Below are positions 61,402-64,000 of a DNA stretch of 64,000 bases, piece by piece; position 1 is the stretch's first letter; every line of letters starts with the position of its first letter. The DNA lies in NCBI GenBank assembly GCA_050943535.1, contig JBMNPJ010000011.1, forward strand, positions 1-64,000. The letters run 5' to 3'. Both the position numbers and the translations under genes were made by a program. A model generated the notes under the pieces. That model made no database searches, was not told where the DNA came from, and saw only the letters and a program-made list of their open reading frames with translations. Origin of the DNA: Massiliimalia sp050943535 (lineage in GTDB: Bacteria; Bacillota; Clostridia; Oscillospirales; Ruminococcaceae).

Positions 61402-61983
61402 TTATTCCAGCCAATATGCGATGGTTTCAATGGCGTCTTTGGCGATAATTTCTCGGCTGTGTTCCCGAACCATGGCGGCGAGGATACTTCCTTTTCCCAT
61501 ATATCTGCCAAATTCTGAGGCTGCCGCAATCAGGCGGTCTTCCATGCGGCAATAGGTGTACAGTAAAAGCCAGTAGGCTTGATCCTGAGAGAAAAGGGAA
61601 GATTTCACCACTAGATGGTTCATCCCTTTTTGCAGGCGGCTGCACAGGCCGCTTACTTCCTCAATGGTATCCATTTGAAAAATCAGCGGGGTATTAAATC
61701 CGCAGCCTTTTGAGTAGATGCCGGAATCTTTGGGATGGGGAGAAACCAGGTTAATATAAAGGATACAGCCGTCGTTTTCATCGGGAAAGGCTTCTACAAA
61801 TAATTTGCTTTCAGTTAAGTCTAAACCCGTTTGGGTTTGTGCTTGGCGAAGCAGACCGAGAAGTGCTTTTCGGGTGGCGGGATCCTGATAATCCATCTGT
61901 TCATAGGTAATGTCCAAACGGGATAAATCCTGATGGGACAGGGTGATTTTAATGGTACTGCTGTCAATGGATTCAATTTGCAC
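61402..61983 (-). CDS. MecA-like adaptor protein, 193 aa
   Basis: Resembles MecA/YpbH adaptors that deliver substrates to the ClpCP protease. The N-terminal domain reads IESIDSSTIKITLSHQDLSRLDI, given here in part (TIKITLSHQDL), followed by an acidic linker and a C-terminal domain with FVEAFPDENDGCILYINLVS-type strands. It is slightly shorter than B. subtilis MecA. The start is GTG at 61983 with TGGAGGCGG upstream. The end is 9 bases from the rpe stop on the other strand. Assignment rests on the N-terminal pattern and overall layout, so moderate confidence. Confidence 0.7.
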   Translation of the reverse strand: MQIESIDSSTIKITLSHQDLSRLDITYEQMDYQDPATRKALLGLLRQAQTQTGLDLTESKLFVEAFPDENDGCILYINLVSPHPKDSGIYSKGCGFNTPLIFQMDTIEEVSGLCSRLQKGMNHLVVKSSLFSQDQAYWLLLYTYCRMEDRLIAAASEFGRYMGKGSILAAMVREHSREIIAKDAIETIAYWLE

Positions 61984-62100
61984 GGCAACCGCCTCCAGTC
62001 ATTGGAAATTCAATCGTTCTGTATTATCTTATACGAATCAGAGGAAAAACAGAACCTGCGGATGACGCCGCAGGCAAGGATTAGTAAAAGGAATGTTTTT

Positions 62101-63069
62101 ATGGAAAATCGTAATCAACAATCGGCCATGTTTCTGCTTTGTATGGCAGTTTTGATGGTCATACCGGTTTATTTATATGGACTGCGTCCGCTGGTGATCT
62201 TATTGGTGGCTGTGGTCAGTGCAATGATCTGTGACTTCATTTTTAACCGTCTGTTTCACTTTTCCAGAAGGGTTCGGGACCTGTCTTCTATTGAAGCTGC
62301 TATGGCAATTGCCTTGATGATGCCTGCCAGTGTAGATTATAGCGTAGTGGTAGCAGCGGTTGTCATTGGTTTGGTGATTGCAAAATATCCTTTTGGCGGC
62401 GCTGGCAACCAAATGTTTCATCCTGCCGCAGTAGGAATGTGTGTTGCTGCGCTGAGTTTTGGGGAAAATGTATTTCGTTTTCCTGTTCCCAAAACACAGC
62501 TTCCCTTAACTGCCCATATCAGTGACAGTGCGGTGCTGTACACTACTTCTCCTGCCAGTACCCTGAATATTGGGGGAACTCCCAAAATTGCTTGGTTTGA
62601 TCTGCTTTTGGGGAATTTTGCAGGACCTATGGGCGCAACCTGTATTTTAGTACTGCTGTTTATGTTGATTTTTTTGGTGCTGCGCCGTGTTATTTCCCTT
62701 TATTTAACAGGGGGATTTTTATTGACTGCCGCAGTGTATGCGTTTTTATTCCCGAGAGTGTCAACAGGACGGCTGGATTCTGTTTTGTTTGAATTAACTT
62801 CCGGAATTTTGTTGTTTGGGGTTATTTTTCTGGCTTCTGATCGGGCGACTTCTCCTCAAACCCGGCTTGGGCAGCTGCTTTACGGTATTTGTTTGGCACT
62901 TGCGGCCATGATTTTCCGCACAGTAGGTTCTTTGGATGTAGAATTTGTATTTGTGCTGTTATTTATGAACGTACTGTCTGTAGAGTTTGACCGCTTGGGT
63001 GGAGTCATGATGCCTTATATCCGTCAGGGAATGGGCAAATTAACCGGGAAGGCAGGTGCCGCAAAATGA
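62101..63069 (+). CDS. rnfD: Rnf complex subunit RnfD
   Basis: Membrane subunit of the Rnf ferredoxin:NAD+ oxidoreductase, which couples electron flow to ion pumping in anaerobes. The 322 residues and about nine membrane segments fit RnfD rather than the longer NqrB. Signatures include PFGGAGNQMFHPAAVG and, later, FLASDRATSPQTRLGQ. A threonine in SPAST (after LYTTS) may be the covalent FMN site but this is not certain. The ATG at 62101 has AAAAGGAATG upstream. Its stop overlaps the rnfE start by four bases. No rnfC gene precedes it. Confidence 0.88.
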   Translation: MENRNQQSAMFLLCMAVLMVIPVYLYGLRPLVILLVAVVSAMICDFIFNRLFHFSRRVRDLSSIEAAMAIALMMPASVDYSVVVAAVVIGLVIAKYPFGGAGNQMFHPAAVGMCVAALSFGENVFRFPVPKTQLPLTAHISDSAVLYTTSPASTLNIGGTPKIAWFDLLLGNFAGPMGATCILVLLFMLIFLVLRRVISLYLTGGFLLTAAVYAFLFPRVSTGRLDSVLFELTSGILLFGVIFLASDRATSPQTRLGQLLYGICLALAAMIFRTVGSLDVEFVFVLLFMNVLSVEFDRLGGVMMPYIRQGMGKLTGKAGAAK

Positions 63070-63716
63070 TTCGCAGATTTTATCAGAAACATCAGACCGG
63101 CATGAAAAAGCTGGAAGGACTGCTGACCAGCAATACTGTATTGGAGCGGGGATTGGTACTGGCGCCGGTAATTGTAGCGGCAACTTCCGTAAAAAACTCC
63201 CTGATTTTGGGGATTAGCTTTTTGGTGATTACCTTTTTTACCCTTTTGATTGCTTCTTATGTGCCAAAGAAATTTCCTTATACTATAAGGGTTATTTTAT
63301 ATGTCCTGACAGCCTGTGTGCTGTTTATTCCCACTGCGAAAATGTTGGACTTTATTTTCCCAGAATCTATCTTTAAAGTAGGGATTTTCCTGCCGTTGAC
63401 GGTAACCAACTCTCTTATCGTCACAAAGAGCGAAACTCAGTTTTTAAAGAAAAAGCGTCCAGAGATGCTTTGGGAAGTATTTTGCTATTCCATGGGATTT
63501 TTCCTGACCATTTTTGTGGTAGGAGCGATTCGGGAGTTGATCGCAAGAGGTACTTTTTATGAAATGCCGGTGTGGTCTCCTTCTTTCAGTGTAGCTGCGC
63601 TGCCTTTTGGCGGATTCATTGTAGTAGGTTTCCTGGCAGCTGGAATTCAGCGGCTGCGAATCTTCTTGCAGGAACCGGAAAAACCCAGAAAAAAACGACA
63701 CAGGGAGGGTGCGTAA
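63066..63716 (+). CDS. rnfE: Rnf complex subunit RnfE
   Basis: Small membrane subunit of the NqrD/RnfE type with about six segments. Typical motifs are LGLCP-like GLVLAPVIVAATSVKNSL at about 30-47 (the LCP cysteine motif is changed to LAP here), FLPLTVTNSLIV with the conserved TNS, and LPFGGFIVVGFLAAG near the C-terminus. It overlaps rnfD and is followed immediately by rnfA. The normal rnfG gene between D and E is absent. The usual iron-binding cysteine position therefore deserves attention. Confidence 0.85.
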   Translation: MIRRFYQKHQTGMKKLEGLLTSNTVLERGLVLAPVIVAATSVKNSLILGISFLVITFFTLLIASYVPKKFPYTIRVILYVLTACVLFIPTAKMLDFIFPESIFKVGIFLPLTVTNSLIVTKSETQFLKKKRPEMLWEVFCYSMGFFLTIFVVGAIRELIARGTFYEMPVWSPSFSVAALPFGGFIVVGFLAAGIQRLRIFLQEPEKPRKKRHREGA

Positions 63717-64000
63717 ATGGAATTGATTGTACAGTTTGCATCACAGATGTGCCTTTATGCACTCATTGCTACCTTTGTGGAAAACACGGTGTTTTCCCGT
63801 GCCATTGGCACCAGTACATCCTTGTGGATGATCCGTAAAAAACACAATATTTTTCTGTTTGGGGCGGTAATGACCATTATCACCACCGGATCTTCCATTT
63901 TGGCAAAACTGGTAGAACCCTGGCTTGTGAAACAAAAAAATGCTTTTTATTTAACGCCTTTCGTTTATGTTTGTATTATTGGCTTAATTTATGTTATAAT
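63717..64000 (+). CDS. rnfA: Rnf complex subunit RnfA, partial (runs off the window)
   Basis: Starts with ATG on the base after the rnfE stop, with GGAGGGTGCG as ribosome site. The first 94 residues include SQMCLYALIATFVENTVF and a KKHNIFLFGAVMTIITTGSS segment, matching RnfA/NqrE subunits. The usual cysteine in this region (LGXCP type) reads SRAIGTSTS here. The frame is open to the window end, so it was cut by the boundary, not broken. Confidence 0.82.
   Translation, partial: MELIVQFASQMCLYALIATFVENTVFSRAIGTSTSLWMIRKKHNIFLFGAVMTIITTGSSILAKLVEPWLVKQKNAFYLTPFVYVCIIGLIYVI

Overview
The window looks like a chromosomal segment of a gut-type anaerobic Firmicute (Clostridia, probably close to Oscillospiraceae/Ruminococcaceae). 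The pointers are Gram-positive signals (AGGAGG ribosome sites, TTGACA/TATAAT promoters, T-tailed hairpin terminators, a YesMN-type two-component system, a DUF1292 protein, a MecA-type ClpC adaptor) beside strict-anaerobe functions (Rnf complex, 2-hydroxyacyl-CoA-dehydratase-type activase, ferredoxin-type aldo/keto reductase). GC content is moderate by eye. The genus is not determined. I saw no insertion sequence, prophage or CRISPR array.

Layout. (1) 71-6400: operon with a GH38 alpha-mannosidase, ROK sugar kinase, SIS sugar-phosphate isomerase, URO-D-family protein and DapA/NanA-type lyase. (2) 6404-8576: GH35-type beta-galactosidase with its own promoter. (3) 8673-13020: pth and mfd behind a candidate small RNA or attenuator. 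(4) 13071-15175: a second URO-D-family gene divergent from an AraC-type regulator, with symmetrical overlapping promoters. (5) 15220-16234: tRNA-Arg(ACG) and a GNAT acetyltransferase. (6) 16233-29819: a Gram-positive polysaccharide-utilisation locus with sensor kinase and response regulator, divergent sugar-binding lipoprotein, two permeases (one with an unusual external insert), GH2 beta-galactosidase and a second GH38. (7) 29900-40995: luxS, an M23/LysM/G5 cell-wall hydrolase, tRNA-Arg(CCT) and tRNA-Val(GAC), a third URO-D-family gene, DUF1292, a KtrB/TrkH potassium transporter, a MATE exporter, a degenerate CPBP protease-like protein, tadA and a GT-C-like membrane glycosyltransferase. (8) 41062-44331 (minus): GH78 rhamnosidase and a signal-peptidase-like membrane protein. 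(9) 44484-49800: a split CoA-dehydratase activase and an aldose-1-epimerase-type protein. (10) 50418-57981: PfkB kinase, D-lyxose/mannose isomerase, a third GH38 and a second GH78. (11) 58187-64000: AEC transporter, ferredoxin-type aldo/keto reductase, ribulose-phosphate epimerase, MecA-like adaptor and the start of an rnf operon (rnfD, rnfE, partial rnfA).

How it works together. The seven glycosidases (three GH38, one GH2, one GH35, two GH78) suggest breakdown of mannose-, galactose- and rhamnose-containing glycans. None has a recognisable signal peptide, so import of oligosaccharides by the ABC system and internal cleavage is the likely order. Freed mannose could be handled by the ROK kinase plus SIS isomerase, or isomerised unphosphorylated by the lyxose/mannose isomerase and then phosphorylated by the PfkB kinase. 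No ABC ATPase is present, so a shared MsmX-like ATPase elsewhere is implied.

The least explained features are three URO-D-family paralogues in glycan loci without any corrinoid protein, and two families of intergenic repeats. One repeat is a 20-base palindrome plus tail found four times, always downstream of a stop codon in the same orientation. The other is a hairpin mosaic found twice. A conserved hairpin with compensatory base changes also occurs upstream of pth-mfd and downstream of luxS.
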